DNA of 64,000 nucleotides from a virus, in the IMG/VR virus record IMGVR_UViG_3300033994_001671, positions 1 through 64,000 of that record. The stretch is one strand, 5' to 3'. Positions 18,672 to 28,881 of this stretch are shown piece after piece. The position numbers and the translations under genes are program-made. Below the pieces are notes generated by a model. The model searched no databases, had not been told where the DNA came from, and worked only from the letters and a program-made list of their open reading frames with translations. Within the stretch, counting starts at the first letter, position 1, and the number at the start of each line of letters is the position of its first letter.

Positions 18672-19757
18672 ATGGAAATAATTAAAATTAAAATATCTCC
18701 TGAATTTTTAGAATCAGATATTGTACAAGTAACATCTAGCGGGTATACTTTTGGGGTATATACTGGATTGACAAGTATATTACAAGGTAATACTGGTGGA
18801 ACGTCATTACTTACAGGACTTACATTTCCTATTTTATTAAAACAAAAGTATCAAGATATTGGTTATTATGATGGATTTGATGGGAATATTACACAACAAG
18901 TTATTTCTGCTAACTTTTCATTTACCTCGTCAACAGAAAGTCCGTATACCGTTAGTTTATTTAATAATTCAAGTGAGGGTGCAGTTTATTTAATTGATTC
19001 GACATATACGATTGATTGGGGTGATGGAAGTTCACAAGTTATAAACTCTTTTTATCCTGACTTTATAAATCACACTTATGGAAATCCTTTACCTAACCCA
19101 ACAAGTTATACCATTACATTAAGACAAGAAAACATGTGGGGTACTGTTACAACAACTAAAACAGTTAATGTACCTTACTCACCTGTGGATAATTCAAACC
19201 CATACGGAACTGTGACTTTTGCAAATACAAGTGGAAGTTGGAGTGCTAGTCCTCAGACATATAATTTTATTTATACTGCAGATTCATATAATGAAATTGC
19301 GTATCAAATAGGTTCTTATTATGGACAGGTACCTTATTTTATTACAGGGGTAACAACGTCAAGATTAGAGGATTTATCATTGTATGGGCCAACACAATAC
19401 CAAGTGGGTCAGACGGTTAATTTACCTGGAGGTGGGTATGGTGTTGTTAATTATTTAACATCACAACAAACAGGATATACTATAAACAATACAGACTATA
19501 TTGACTTTTCGGGTGGGACATCAATTTTTGTCGTGGCTTCTTCAGGATTAACTTCAGATATGTTAGTTCAAAGTGCTATTACAAAGAATGAAGTTCTTAT
19601 GAATGTAATAGACCAACCTCAATTATTTTCAAGTGTTTTTGTTGAACGAGGTAAGAATTCCGCATTGGAAAACTTCAGAAGAATTGGTGAAGTTTCAACA
19701 ATGTCAGATTTGGTAAATTACGGATATAATTTTTTCAACATACAAAACAGTCAATAA
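18672..19757 (+). CDS. Tail structural protein with PKD-like domain
   Basis: 361-aa protein. Around residues 110-180 it carries a PKD-type Ig-like beta-sandwich: the tell-tale IDWGDGSS, then NHTYGN and YTITLRQEN. PKD domains mediate protein-protein or carbohydrate contacts in extracellular proteins, fitting a baseplate-attached or fibre-attached role. The N-terminus (MEIIKIKISPEFLESD) lacks a signal peptide. Begins 2 bases after the preceding stop; followed by a 36-base gap that contains a TATTTAT element, so it probably ends a transcription unit. Confidence 0.72.
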   Translation: MEIIKIKISPEFLESDIVQVTSSGYTFGVYTGLTSILQGNTGGTSLLTGLTFPILLKQKYQDIGYYDGFDGNITQQVISANFSFTSSTESPYTVSLFNNSSEGAVYLIDSTYTIDWGDGSSQVINSFYPDFINHTYGNPLPNPTSYTITLRQENMWGTVTTTKTVNVPYSPVDNSNPYGTVTFANTSGSWSASPQTYNFIYTADSYNEIAYQIGSYYGQVPYFITGVTTSRLEDLSLYGPTQYQVGQTVNLPGGGYGVVNYLTSQQTGYTINNTDYIDFSGGTSIFVVASSGLTSDMLVQSAITKNEVLMNVIDQPQLFSSVFVERGKNSALENFRRIGEVSTMSDLVNYGYNFFNIQNSQ

Positions 19758-19770
19758 AACTAAAAATTAA

Positions 19771-19777
19771 TATTTAT
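19771..19777 (+). promoter_or_regulatory. TATTTAT element upstream of 19794 gene
   Basis: Exact TATTTAT, 16 bases before the ATG; AAGGT between it and the ATG may be a weak ribosome binding site. Candidate late promoter core. Confidence 0.45.
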
Positions 19778-19793
19778 ACTAATAAGGTAAAAA

Positions 19794-20699
19794 ATGGCAA
19801 CAGGTAATTATGGAACAGTAAGATTGGCGGATGTGAGTCCAGCTGATGTGGAAATAATAATGAATTATACACCATCAAGAGATTTCACTAATAATTTCAT
19901 CTTGAAAAAATTAGATGCTCTTGAGTTGTTACAACCTTATTTTAGTAATCCTGCTATTGGTGGGCAAACAAATGAAATTTTAGGTGGGATGTATAATTTA
20001 AAATTACCATCTTCAGAATTTAATAATCTTGGAATTTATAACCTATTAATTAGGCCAATTCAAATTAGAACTGAAATTCTTGATTGTGGTGTATTACAAG
20101 CACTACCAAATGTTAAGGGTATCATTATTGATTTGACAAATGTACCCCAAGAATTTTTAAACAGATTTGTTCCACAAGGACTAGTGGGTTATCGAATAGA
20201 ATATTTGAATAGTGATGGTACAAAAAATACTAATTTTTTTAGAATAATTACTTCTTCATTTTATTGTGAGGCGGTAGTTGCAAATACTAATAATACATCC
20301 GATAAAGCACAAAGATGGGTTTATAGTGATGGTGAAACTAATCTTTTATTTTGTACGGTTTCACCAAGTTCATCACCCTCAAACAAACCAAATGCAACAC
20401 CTTATATTGGTGCTGCGGGACAAAATATTATTTTAACAAATACCTTTTTTGACCCAATAATGATTGAAGTTGAAATTGTTGAAAATGATATATCAACGTT
20501 AGCAATCGCACTTTACGGGAATCAAACTAAATCTATTGAAGATGGTATATATACCATTTATGATACTAATAACAACATTTACAAACAATACAACTTATAT
20601 GAAATTAGAAGTCAATTTAATGAGTTGTTATATGAGGTTAGACAAAATAGAGGAAGTAATCTTGATACAACTAAAATCTTTGATAATATCATAGCTTAA
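19794..20699 (+). CDS. Tail/baseplate structural protein, unknown
   Basis: 301-aa protein that I cannot assign. It begins MATGNYGTVRLADVSPADVE, has a strand-rich middle and ends with a helical, charged segment (about 265-301) that could oligomerise. The stop TAA overlaps the next ATG (TAATG), so it is coupled with the 987-aa gene downstream. By position between baseplate genes it is inferred to be a wedge or tail-fibre-socket component. Confidence 0.7.
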   Translation: MATGNYGTVRLADVSPADVEIIMNYTPSRDFTNNFILKKLDALELLQPYFSNPAIGGQTNEILGGMYNLKLPSSEFNNLGIYNLLIRPIQIRTEILDCGVLQALPNVKGIIIDLTNVPQEFLNRFVPQGLVGYRIEYLNSDGTKNTNFFRIITSSFYCEAVVANTNNTSDKAQRWVYSDGETNLLFCTVSPSSSPSNKPNATPYIGAAGQNIILTNTFFDPIMIEVEIVENDISTLAIALYGNQTKSIEDGIYTIYDTNNNIYKQYNLYEIRSQFNELLYEVRQNRGSNLDTTKIFDNIIA

Positions 20700-23662
20700 T
20701 GGCAACTTATAAATGTCCACCACAAAATAGAAATTTTTCCGATAATTTTGTTGGTTTACAACTGACTGATGGTGGAGGACTTACGCTTGGTGGTTTTGAA
20801 TTCTCAACTAGTATTACCGAAAAGGTTAATAGAAATTTTGAAACTGGTACATTTTCATCATTATTTAATAATGATGATTTAAATTTAACACCCGAATTAG
20901 CTGCGTCTGTTTATAACAATAATTTCAGATTGTACCCAAATTTTGATGAAACTGATGTTACAAATTTTGTATCCTATGGTTCATTAAGTAAACGATTAGA
21001 AGTTGCAATTAATAATGTCTTAAATTATTTTCCAGCGGCGTTAGAAATAAGAAATTTTACATCAGGGTCAACAACTGCAAATACTGCGGTTAATATTAGT
21101 TATAATGGTAATTTAGATGAAACAGTATTAACAATTCCTTGGCAAACAATAAGTAATCCTTTCAATATTGATTATAGAATTAATGCAACTGTTTATATCA
21201 GTAGTTTAGGATTTCCTGTTTCAAAATACAGAAACTTAACAAATCAATTTAGAAGTTATTCATTATTTCTTAGCGGACAAAGTTATGAACTAAATTATAT
21301 TAATACAACCTCTGATTTTTCAACCGATTTAACAATATATGTTAAAGGTAATCCATTTAGTGGGTTAACAACATATTCTCAAAATTTTGTTGTTAGACCA
21401 AATGATACAATAGTTAATGAAGTTTTCAATCTTGAGTTAGGAGAAATTGAAGAAGCGTTATTAAATAGATACTCTAACCCAATATATACGTACCAATATC
21501 AAACACCATCTGAATCGGATGATGGTTACATTTCAAATGTTGTACGTTCAATTACTTGGCCATTAGGTGGTGTATGGAATATAGATATTAGTTCTTTTGG
21601 ATATGAAAATTATATATCTGAATTACAGATATTAGGTACAAGTTATGATGAAAATAAAACAAATTTAGTATCTAGATTTTATACGACAAATGCGTTAAAG
21701 GAATTTGATACTGTAGATGAAAAGGTTGATAAGACTTTAAAAATTTATGGTAGAAGTTTTGATGAAACAAAAAAATATATTGATGGAATACAGTATGTTA
21801 ATTCTGTAAATTACAATATTGGAAATGATATACCTTCAGGTTTAGTTACTAATTTGGCTCAAACACTTGGTTGGTCAATCAGGATGTCCCCAATTGCAAA
21901 TGCTGACTTTTTAGAGTCGGTTTATGGTACTACGGATAATGCGTTTCCTGCTTATTCGACAAGTCAAACAAAACAAGATTTAAATAATCAATATTTTAGA
22001 AATTTAATTCTTAATTCATCTTATTTGTACAGGTCAAAAGGAACAAGAAAGTCGATTGAATTTTTATTGGGTTTTATTGGGGCACCTGAAGCTCTTGTTG
22101 AGTTTAATGAGAATGTTTATTTGGCGGACACAAATATTAATATAGAAAAATTTAATTTATTATATTCACAAATTTCAGGTGGAACATATACCCCACAGTT
22201 TACGGTTTTAAATAGTGGTAATACCTATAATTTTCAGGGTGTAACATATACTGCATTTACACAATCAGGTGTTACAATTCCGACAAATACAACATTAACC
22301 GATTATCCTGTTGACAGTGAGGGTTATCCTGTAAATCCTGTGTTTACTCAAGGGACAACAAGTAGACCAAGTTTTTATTTTCAAAAAGGAGGTGGATGGA
22401 TTGAGTCTACAGTACAACATAGAACACCTGAAGAAGTTAATTATAGTACTAGTATCTACACTGGACAAAATGTTAATATCCAAACTAATTTAGAACCATT
22501 CACATATGGTCAAAAATTCTTAGATAGATTTAGAAATTTCCCATTCATGGATATGGGTTTTAATCTTAAAAAAGTTCAGGATAATAAAAAGAGTTGGACT
22601 AATGAAGATATCGGGTTGAGAAAAAACATTGATAATTTATTTAATGCTTATTACCCAATCTCAACAGATAGATTATTACTTAATGTTAAGAATGTTGAAA
22701 TATTCTTAAATCCTGCTCAAGCTCTTGCATATGATGTTTGGTATGTTTCGGCAACCAAAAATTACCCAATACCTTACACAGGATTATCTTCACCGTATCC
22801 ACAGATAGGTGGTATTGATTGGACTTTTATTAATCCACAACCACAAAATAAAACTTTTTATGAGTTTTATAAAACTTTTTGGTTGAACATGATAAATGTT
22901 AGAAATCGACAATTTTCATCCGATGGAAAAACAAGTGGTTACCCAACATTACAGTCACTATTTTGGAAATACCTTACGATGTACCAAGATACAGGATTAA
23001 CTAATTACAATTTTGGTTATCAAAATATGATTGAGTATATTAATGGACTAGGTGATTTTTGGATTAAATTAATTGAACAATTTGTTCCGGCAACAACTAT
23101 TTGGAATACAGGAACAAAATTTGAAAATTCAATATTCCATAGACAAAAGTTTATTTATAGAAGACAAAGAGGTTGTCAGTTGGTACTACAAGAAGTTGTT
23201 GGGCCGGTTACAACTGGTACTCTCCAAACTAATGGTTGTGACTCATTTACTTTTGATATTGATGTACCATCAATTCAAAATATTGGAGATGGTTTACATG
23301 ATGATGCACAAGTATTGGCGACTGAACAAGGGTTTACTGATGGTTATACAATTGTCAATGCAAGTTATGGATTTGGTTTTACATTAACACACATTAATAC
23401 TGGTGAAGAATTTATATTTGAGTATAATAATGGGCCAACCTATTATTACCCAAATTTATACCCAACTCAAACACAATGGATAAATACTATAAATCAAGGA
23501 TTAGTTTACTTTTCAAATAGTGGAATTAATAATCAAGCAGGTGTACAAATAGTTTATAACAGTAATACAAATCAATTACAATTAATATCGACAATATGTG
23601 GATTTGATGATGTTGTTATAAGTGATATAGTCGTAATAAATGATATACAGATACAAGGATAA
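20699..23662 (+). CDS. Large baseplate-like structural protein
   Basis: 987-aa protein. The N-terminal third is beta-rich; the middle contains a segment with SYLYRSKGTRKSIEFLLGFI (about residue 440-460), reminiscent of the 'KGT-x-x-S/A-x-E' motif of phage tail protein I (baseplate wedge) families, so a wedge role is plausible. A C-terminal domain of about 150 residues begins after a Gln/Arg-rich HRQKFIYRRQRGCQLVLQEV and is Asp/Ile-rich. It is coupled by TAATG overlaps to both neighbours. Assignment by motif only. Confidence 0.68.
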   Translation: MATYKCPPQNRNFSDNFVGLQLTDGGGLTLGGFEFSTSITEKVNRNFETGTFSSLFNNDDLNLTPELAASVYNNNFRLYPNFDETDVTNFVSYGSLSKRLEVAINNVLNYFPAALEIRNFTSGSTTANTAVNISYNGNLDETVLTIPWQTISNPFNIDYRINATVYISSLGFPVSKYRNLTNQFRSYSLFLSGQSYELNYINTTSDFSTDLTIYVKGNPFSGLTTYSQNFVVRPNDTIVNEVFNLELGEIEEALLNRYSNPIYTYQYQTPSESDDGYISNVVRSITWPLGGVWNIDISSFGYENYISELQILGTSYDENKTNLVSRFYTTNALKEFDTVDEKVDKTLKIYGRSFDETKKYIDGIQYVNSVNYNIGNDIPSGLVTNLAQTLGWSIRMSPIANADFLESVYGTTDNAFPAYSTSQTKQDLNNQYFRNLILNSSYLYRSKGTRKSIEFLLGFIGAPEALVEFNENVYLADTNINIEKFNLLYSQISGGTYTPQFTVLNSGNTYNFQGVTYTAFTQSGVTIPTNTTLTDYPVDSEGYPVNPVFTQGTTSRPSFYFQKGGGWIESTVQHRTPEEVNYSTSIYTGQNVNIQTNLEPFTYGQKFLDRFRNFPFMDMGFNLKKVQDNKKSWTNEDIGLRKNIDNLFNAYYPISTDRLLLNVKNVEIFLNPAQALAYDVWYVSATKNYPIPYTGLSSPYPQIGGIDWTFINPQPQNKTFYEFYKTFWLNMINVRNRQFSSDGKTSGYPTLQSLFWKYLTMYQDTGLTNYNFGYQNMIEYINGLGDFWIKLIEQFVPATTIWNTGTKFENSIFHRQKFIYRRQRGCQLVLQEVVGPVTTGTLQTNGCDSFTFDIDVPSIQNIGDGLHDDAQVLATEQGFTDGYTIVNASYGFGFTLTHINTGEEFIFEYNNGPTYYYPNLYPTQTQWINTINQGLVYFSNSGINNQAGVQIVYNSNTNQLQLISTICGFDDVVISDIVVINDIQIQG

Positions 23663-25842
23663 TGGCGGAAAGTTCGTATTCAATAAGTTTAACAGGTGAT
23701 TGTACAAATAGTTCATTAGGAGCTGCGCTAATTACTTTAGTTGGCTCAAGTCCGTATACAATCTATTGGGTAAATAATGTATTACCATCGGCAACTTTTT
23801 CAGGAAGTTCTTATTCTGTAACAGGATTAAGTACGGGTACTTACGGATTTAATATTACAGCTTCAACTATTCCGATTAATGAAGTTATAGGACCTGTATA
23901 TTTTAATATAGTTTCAGCAAGTACTGCATATATTAACACATCTGATTTTGTAACATGTCAACCTGATAGTTCATATTTAACAGTTGTAACCACAGGAACG
24001 ACTAATGGGGTAATTGACAATACTCAAGGAACATTTGTTGGGGCAACAATTAATTTATATAAAGACTATGTATACTATGCTTCCGCAACTTCGGTTAATA
24101 CCGCATATTCTTTTATAAATTTATCTGAAGGTATGTATTACGCTCAGGTAACAGGGGATGGTAATTGCCCTTGTGAAACAGAATCTGTGATAATACATAC
24201 TAATCCAAATTTACTTGATTTTGGATTATATACAATTGATAATCCAGCATGTTCACAACAAAGTGGTAAAATATACGTTACAGGTTTAACAGGTGTTTCA
24301 CCATTCATTTATCAGTGGTCACCTACTGTTGGTGGTACAGGTGATACATTTGTAACTGGGCTAACTCAAGGCTCGTACAATTTAACTGTTATAGATGCGA
24401 ATGGGTGTAGTTTAACTAAAATAACAACTATTACAAATGCTGAACCGATATCGTTTATATCTTATACAACCACACCACCAACTTGTTTTAATGCTGATGG
24501 GAGTATAACGTTTAATATTACAGGTGGAACGGCTCCGTATTTTTATTTATTAAGTAATGGTGATTCAGTTACAACATATGGTACATCTGTAACATTTAAT
24601 AATATTGGGTCAGGAAGTTATACTTTAACAGTTACGGATGTTTCGTTATGTAGTCTCTCAACATCAGTTGATTTCTTAGTTCCAAGAAGTTTTTCATTGG
24701 TATCTGAAACAGTTTCAAACTCACAATGTTCGTATAATAGTGGGTCAATAACTGTTACATTATTAGGTGGGACACCTCCATTTATATATTCATTAAGTAA
24801 TAATAGTGGTGTGACAACAACTAATACGTCAACACTTCAAACCAATACATTTAACAGTTTAGAGTCGGGTACATATACTTTAACAATTAATGATAGTAGT
24901 AGTGCTTGTACTTATACTAATAATATTACAGTATTAAATGATACATCATTTAATTTTTCTATTACAGGAAATAGTACTTATTGTGGTCTTAATGATGGTT
25001 CTATCAATATATCTGTAACTCCAAGTTATACATCTTCAACATTTTATACGTATTCACTATCAAACGGGGCTAGCTCATACCCGACAACTTCAACGACATA
25101 TACCTTTACTAGTTTACCTGCAGGTAATTACGATGTAACTATTGAAAATCTTTCAGGATGTACTCAAACTACATCAACTACAATTGATTATTTGGCACCT
25201 TATCAATTTGCGTTATATGGTACTGATTGTATAAATGGTAGTGGTGGTACGATAAGTGTTTTATTAAATGAAAGTACTGGGCCTTTTAACTTTATTTGGA
25301 GTGATAATGTTAATGGTCAAATTGGTACATATATTACAGGTTTAACTGCTGGTACTTATGTATTAACTGTTAGCGGTACAAGTAATTGTGAAACAACTAA
25401 ATCAATTGATATTAGTTGTAACCCATTAAGAACTGCTAGCTCAACTTACAAGTATACGATTGGTAATAAAACATATCTACCTTCATCAATATTTAATTTT
25501 ACAAAAATGTTAAATGAGGGATATTCTTCATTAACAACAGGACATGAGGATTGTAAACTTAAATATGCTAAATTTAATTGTGATATAGAACTTGACGGAA
25601 CGGTTTATTCAGGTACTTTCTTTACAACAACATCTTTATCTAATTCACCGACAGTAAACGCATTTAAGACAGTTATTGATGCATTAATCAATACTATACC
25701 TGATATTAAATCTTATGAGGTTAATTTATTGACAAATACCATCAGTATTGAATCAGATGTTGTTGGTGGTGTTGAAGTTTATAAAGATGATGTATTAACT
25801 ATATCGGTAAGAATGGATTATAGTATATCTTGTCGCACTTAA
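23662..25842 (+). CDS. SprB-repeat adhesin-like virion protein
   Basis: 726-aa protein built from about seven SprB-like beta-sandwich repeats. Each shows C-x-n-(D/S)GSI or SGKI, a GGT(A/P)P-(F/Y) turn, and ends GSYxLTV-(I/T)D-x-x-GC, for example GGTAPYFYLL and GSYTLTVTDVSLCS. SprB is the repetitive gliding adhesin of flavobacteria and such repeats are typical of Bacteroidetes surface proteins. The last 140 residues form a separate, unrecognised domain. No signal peptide or type IX secretion tail is present and the gene is coupled by TAATG to a baseplate gene, so it is a virion protein, probably a host-contact fibre, rather than a host adhesin. Confidence 0.78.
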   Translation: MAESSYSISLTGDCTNSSLGAALITLVGSSPYTIYWVNNVLPSATFSGSSYSVTGLSTGTYGFNITASTIPINEVIGPVYFNIVSASTAYINTSDFVTCQPDSSYLTVVTTGTTNGVIDNTQGTFVGATINLYKDYVYYASATSVNTAYSFINLSEGMYYAQVTGDGNCPCETESVIIHTNPNLLDFGLYTIDNPACSQQSGKIYVTGLTGVSPFIYQWSPTVGGTGDTFVTGLTQGSYNLTVIDANGCSLTKITTITNAEPISFISYTTTPPTCFNADGSITFNITGGTAPYFYLLSNGDSVTTYGTSVTFNNIGSGSYTLTVTDVSLCSLSTSVDFLVPRSFSLVSETVSNSQCSYNSGSITVTLLGGTPPFIYSLSNNSGVTTTNTSTLQTNTFNSLESGTYTLTINDSSSACTYTNNITVLNDTSFNFSITGNSTYCGLNDGSINISVTPSYTSSTFYTYSLSNGASSYPTTSTTYTFTSLPAGNYDVTIENLSGCTQTTSTTIDYLAPYQFALYGTDCINGSGGTISVLLNESTGPFNFIWSDNVNGQIGTYITGLTAGTYVLTVSGTSNCETTKSIDISCNPLRTASSTYKYTIGNKTYLPSSIFNFTKMLNEGYSSLTTGHEDCKLKYAKFNCDIELDGTVYSGTFFTTTSLSNSPTVNAFKTVIDALINTIPDIKSYEVNLLTNTISIESDVVGGVEVYKDDVLTISVRMDYSISCRT

Positions 25843-25861
25843 AATAGTTGAAAAACTATTT
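25842..25861 (+). promoter_or_regulatory. Perfect GAAA-loop hairpin in leader of 25870 gene
   Basis: AAATAGTT (25842-25849) and AACTATTT (25854-25861) form an eight-base perfect stem closed by GAAA, a GNRA tetraloop. The 3' arm overlaps the TATTTAT element at 25857. No T tract follows, so it is unlikely to be a terminator; it may be an RNA processing or stability element, or an operator. Confidence 0.4.
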
Positions 25862-25863
25862 AT
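25857..25863 (+). promoter_or_regulatory. TATTTAT element upstream of 25870 gene
   Basis: Exact TATTTAT ending 6 bases before the ATG at 25870. Candidate late promoter core. Confidence 0.45.
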
Positions 25864-25869
25864 CATTAA

Positions 25870-26874
25870 ATGAGTTTAGTAACAATAAATAGTTTGGGAG
25901 GAATACCTCCTTATGTTATTTCAGTTTGTGACATATTTCAATACTCTTGTCAAACTGTGACAACAATATATGATTATATTCCACCATCTGTTAGTTTTAA
26001 TATTCCGAGTCCATATTCATCGGCTCCAAAAGTTTTAATTAAAATAGTCGATTCTACAGGATGTATTTTCACACAAGAATATATGTGTGTAACACCTACT
26101 CCAACCCCAAGTATTACTCCAAGTGTCACCCCGACAATTTCTTTAACTCCTTCAAATACTCCAACACCAAGTATTACACCATCATTTACACCTACACCGA
26201 GTATCACACCAAGTATTACACCTACACAAACAGTTACACCATCACATACCCCAACACAAACAATTACTCCAACAGTTACAAGAACTCCAACACCTACAGT
26301 TACACCTGACACTCCTATTTATGCTTATTTGTTCATTGAACCATACTCAGGTTCTGCTAGTGTTGGTTCTTACATGAATTCACTTGGTTCTAATTTTTAT
26401 GGATTTACAAATACTACTAAACCAAGTAGTTCGGCTAGTACATTTGATTTAGACATGAACAAATATGTTAACTTCTCAGGATGGACAACAGGATTATTTC
26501 CAAATATTATAAAACAATTAGTACCATCGGCAAGTAGTGGACTTGATTCATACGGTAACCCATATCTTAAATATAATTTCCCAACAACAAAAGTACCTGA
26601 AAATACGGTTGGATGTAAAGCTTGGTACACTTGGATAATACCAATTAGCAGAACCAATAATCAATACCAAGTTGAGATTGATTTGGGAATAGTTAATCCA
26701 AATGTCTTTACAAGTGTAAAGACGGAACCGACAATTTACGCTAATACATTTACTTATACAGGTAGTACTATTGCAAATACAACATACAGGGTTTACACAA
26801 CATACCCATCAAATACATTTGAATTGGATAATACTTATGACCTTTATTTTAGAGGAAGTAAGGTTGATATATAA
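25870..26874 (+). CDS. Modular fibre protein: 73-aa cap domain, Thr-Pro linker, C-terminal domain
   Basis: 334-aa protein of three parts. Residues 1-73 match two stand-alone 73-aa genes in this window (48979 and the minus-strand 56652): short beta domain with paired Cys and a final KIVDSTGCI. Residues about 75-148 are a Thr/Pro/Ser linker ([12 protein letters not shown] type). Residues 150-334 begin [14 protein letters not shown] and resemble the C-terminal domain of the gene at 37087 (YAYVFAEPQDSSAS). No signal peptide. Likely a spike or short fibre in which the linker separates an attachment domain from a receptor-facing domain. Function inferred from architecture and fibre-gene context. 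Confidence 0.72.
   Translation: MSLVTINSLGGIPPYVISVCDIFQYSCQTVTTIYDYIPPSVSFNIPSPYSSAPKVLIKIVDSTGCIFTQEYMCVTPTPTPSITPSVTPTISLTPSNTPTPSITPSFTPTPSITPSITPTQTVTPSHTPTQTITPTVTRTPTPTVTPDTPIYAYLFIEPYSGSASVGSYMNSLGSNFYGFTNTTKPSSSASTFDLDMNKYVNFSGWTTGLFPNIIKQLVPSASSGLDSYGNPYLKYNFPTTKVPENTVGCKAWYTWIIPISRTNNQYQVEIDLGIVNPNVFTSVKTEPTIYANTFTYTGSTIANTTYRVYTTYPSNTFELDNTYDLYFRGSKVDI
26092..26313 (+). repeat. Thr-Pro linker coding repeat
   Basis: Low-complexity stretch encoding (T/S)P-rich residues 75-148 of the 25870 protein. Nearly the same peptide order recurs at 37519-37659, marking it as a shared, shuffled module. Confidence 0.8.
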
Positions 26875-26883
26875 TTATAGTAA

Positions 26884-28881
26884 ATGAGTTTCCCATATAA
26901 AAATCCAATATCGTCTATCCAACTAAATGGAACACAAAGTGTACCAAGAAACAATACGTATGGTACTACTTTCAGTGTTAATAATACGGGTGGTTATATG
27001 GAGGTTTTCAGTTTATCTGACCTTTATTATACAATACCATCGGGAACAACGGGAAGTATTGAATATTCGGGTAATACTATTCCTATTGAGTTTACAAAAG
27101 GAACGGGAACAGCTTGGTCACCTGATGTAATTACTTTGGCTTCAGATAATATTTCATCAGGTAGAAGACGACTTGGTATGTTGGCTTATGTTTATGAGGT
27201 TGACCAAGTTTACCAATATCATATTAATGATTACGAGACGTTATTTAATGCTGCGACTGCTAGTACGGGATGCGCTCAAGTATCTGATTTTGGAACAACG
27301 ATAAATAATAAAACTGCTGCGGGTCAGTCGTTTATTAATTCTTGGACTGCTAACACTATTGAAGATGTTAGTGGTGCAACATATAGTACTGCGGCATGGA
27401 GAAAGTTTTCGACAGGAACTGGAGGAGGTTCAGGATTTACGTCAGTTAGAATAAATAATGTTAGTCAATTTACGTCATCACCATATAGTTATATTAATTT
27501 TAGTGGTGTTAATGTTGATATATCATCAGTTGGAAACAATACGATTGTATTATCGGCAAGTACTAGCGGAGGTGGTGGAGGAAGTGGTTCGTCAGGTAGT
27601 AGTGGTAGTTCAGGAACATCGGGAACTAATGGTAGTTCAGGTTCTAGCGGGATTAGTGGTTCTTCAGGTACTAGTGGTAGTTCAGGTTCTGCAGGAACAT
27701 CGGGGAGTTCGGGTTCTACAGGTTCGTCAGGAACAAGTGGTAGTAGTGGAACTTCAGGTAGTTCTGGTACATCTGGTTCAAGTGGTAGTAGTGGTTCTTT
27801 AGGAACATCAGGAAGTAGTGGTACCTCAGGTAATGGTGGGTCATCGGGAACAAGTGGTTTAGATGGGATAAGTGGAACGTCAGGTTCTTCAGGGTCAAGT
27901 GGAAGTACTGGCTCTTCAGGAACTAGCGGAACATCAGGTTTAAGTGGTTCTTCAGGAACTTCAGGTAGTTCTGGTACATCAGGTTCATCGGGTAGTTCCG
28001 GTTCTGCCGGAACATCAGGTACAGGATTTACCACAATCACAAGTCCGGGTAGTAATAGAGTATTAACATCTGATGGGACATCTAATGCTGCGGTTGCTCA
28101 GGCTAGAATGACTTTTGATGGTACTACATTATCAGTTACAGGTAATACAAGTGTTAATGGTAATATAAGTACTACAGGTGTAACATCTTTTGGTAACGGA
28201 ACATTTACAAAGGCGGGGTCAGCTACTGGTGATGTTCTTCTTGATAATAATAGTACAGATACTCCGGGTGTTTTGTTTTATTATGCTAATAATTCAAACT
28301 TTGGTATTGATAGTTTTAATGGGTCATTTGATGTTCTAAGTGGACAGTTAGTTCGTATCACAAATAATTTAAATGAAGCAGGAGGTGCGGTAAAAATGGC
28401 TATAGATACCACAGGTAATGTGGTATTTACAGGATTTATAAAGGCTAATGCGTGGAGAGCCGGTCAGGTAATTAACGATATTATTTTGAGTAATACTGAG
28501 GTAACTGTTAGTACTACAACTATAGCTACCAGTAATTCGGATACTGATTTTGTTACTTATAGTTATACACCATTAAGTTCTACAAGTTATTTAGTAATAC
28601 ATTATCATTTAGCATCTTTTGATTTTACTTCTGGTACAGGTAATGATTCATACATATCTAGAATAAAGGTTGATGGTGGTGAAATAACCTATTCAGTACA
28701 AAGCACGGTTAATGGATTTCGTACAGGTGTTTTATTTCCATTAACGGGTAGATACACTAACTCTAATACTACCGCAAAATCGATAGTAGTTGCATGTCGT
28801 AGAAGTTTTGCGGATGATAATATCACAATAGTAAATTCATCTACTTCAATGTGGTTAAGAATAACAGAAGTTGCAAGATAA
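26884..28881 (+). CDS. Tail fibre with collagen-like Gly-X-Y tract
   Basis: 665-aa fibre protein. Residues 1-180 are a domain shared with the giant fibre at 38326 (common features: YxNPIS start, SGRRRLGM, then xxYQYxIxxY). Residues about 232-380 are Gly-X-Y triplets in which X and Y are almost only Ser/Thr. The C-terminal 285 residues contain a TSDGTSNAAVAQARMTFDG stretch typical of phage fibre tips and a final beta-rich domain with SYLVIHYHLASFDF, perhaps a trimeric jelly-roll. The TAA stop overlaps the next ATG. Looks like a trimeric fibre with an N-terminal virion anchor, triple-helical shaft and receptor-binding tip. Confidence 0.82.
   Translation: MSFPYKNPISSIQLNGTQSVPRNNTYGTTFSVNNTGGYMEVFSLSDLYYTIPSGTTGSIEYSGNTIPIEFTKGTGTAWSPDVITLASDNISSGRRRLGMLAYVYEVDQVYQYHINDYETLFNAATASTGCAQVSDFGTTINNKTAAGQSFINSWTANTIEDVSGATYSTAAWRKFSTGTGGGSGFTSVRINNVSQFTSSPYSYINFSGVNVDISSVGNNTIVLSASTSGGGGGSGSSGSSGSSGTSGTNGSSGSSGISGSSGTSGSSGSAGTSGSSGSTGSSGTSGSSGTSGSSGTSGSSGSSGSLGTSGSSGTSGNGGSSGTSGLDGISGTSGSSGSSGSTGSSGTSGTSGLSGSSGTSGSSGTSGSSGSSGSAGTSGTGFTTITSPGSNRVLTSDGTSNAAVAQARMTFDGTTLSVTGNTSVNGNISTTGVTSFGNGTFTKAGSATGDVLLDNNSTDTPGVLFYYANNSNFGIDSFNGSFDVLSGQLVRITNNLNEAGGAVKMAIDTTGNVVFTGFIKANAWRAGQVINDIILSNTEVTVSTTTIATSNSDTDFVTYSYTPLSSTSYLVIHYHLASFDFTSGTGNDSYISRIKVDGGEITYSVQSTVNGFRTGVLFPLTGRYTNSNTTAKSIVVACRRSFADDNITIVNSSTSMWLRITEVAR
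27580..28022 (+). repeat. Gly-Ser/Thr-Ser/Thr triplet repeat (short fibre)
   Basis: About 148 codons of Gly-X-Y triplets using varied synonymous codons, so the repeat is clear in protein but imperfect in DNA. It contains one GLDGISGTSG interruption also found near the end of the giant fibre tract. Confidence 0.9.

Noticed and set aside
23662-25842. SprB-like repeats as evidence of a prophage-host junction or bacterial DNA.
   Set aside because: The gene is translationally coupled to a baseplate gene, and has no secretion signal; the whole window reads as phage.
26061-26312. Alternative frames over Thr-Pro linkers, both strands (Val/Gly-rich or Tyr/Asn-rich), also at 55980-56435.
   Set aside because: By-products of (ACx CCx) repeats; they lie within well-supported fibre genes.
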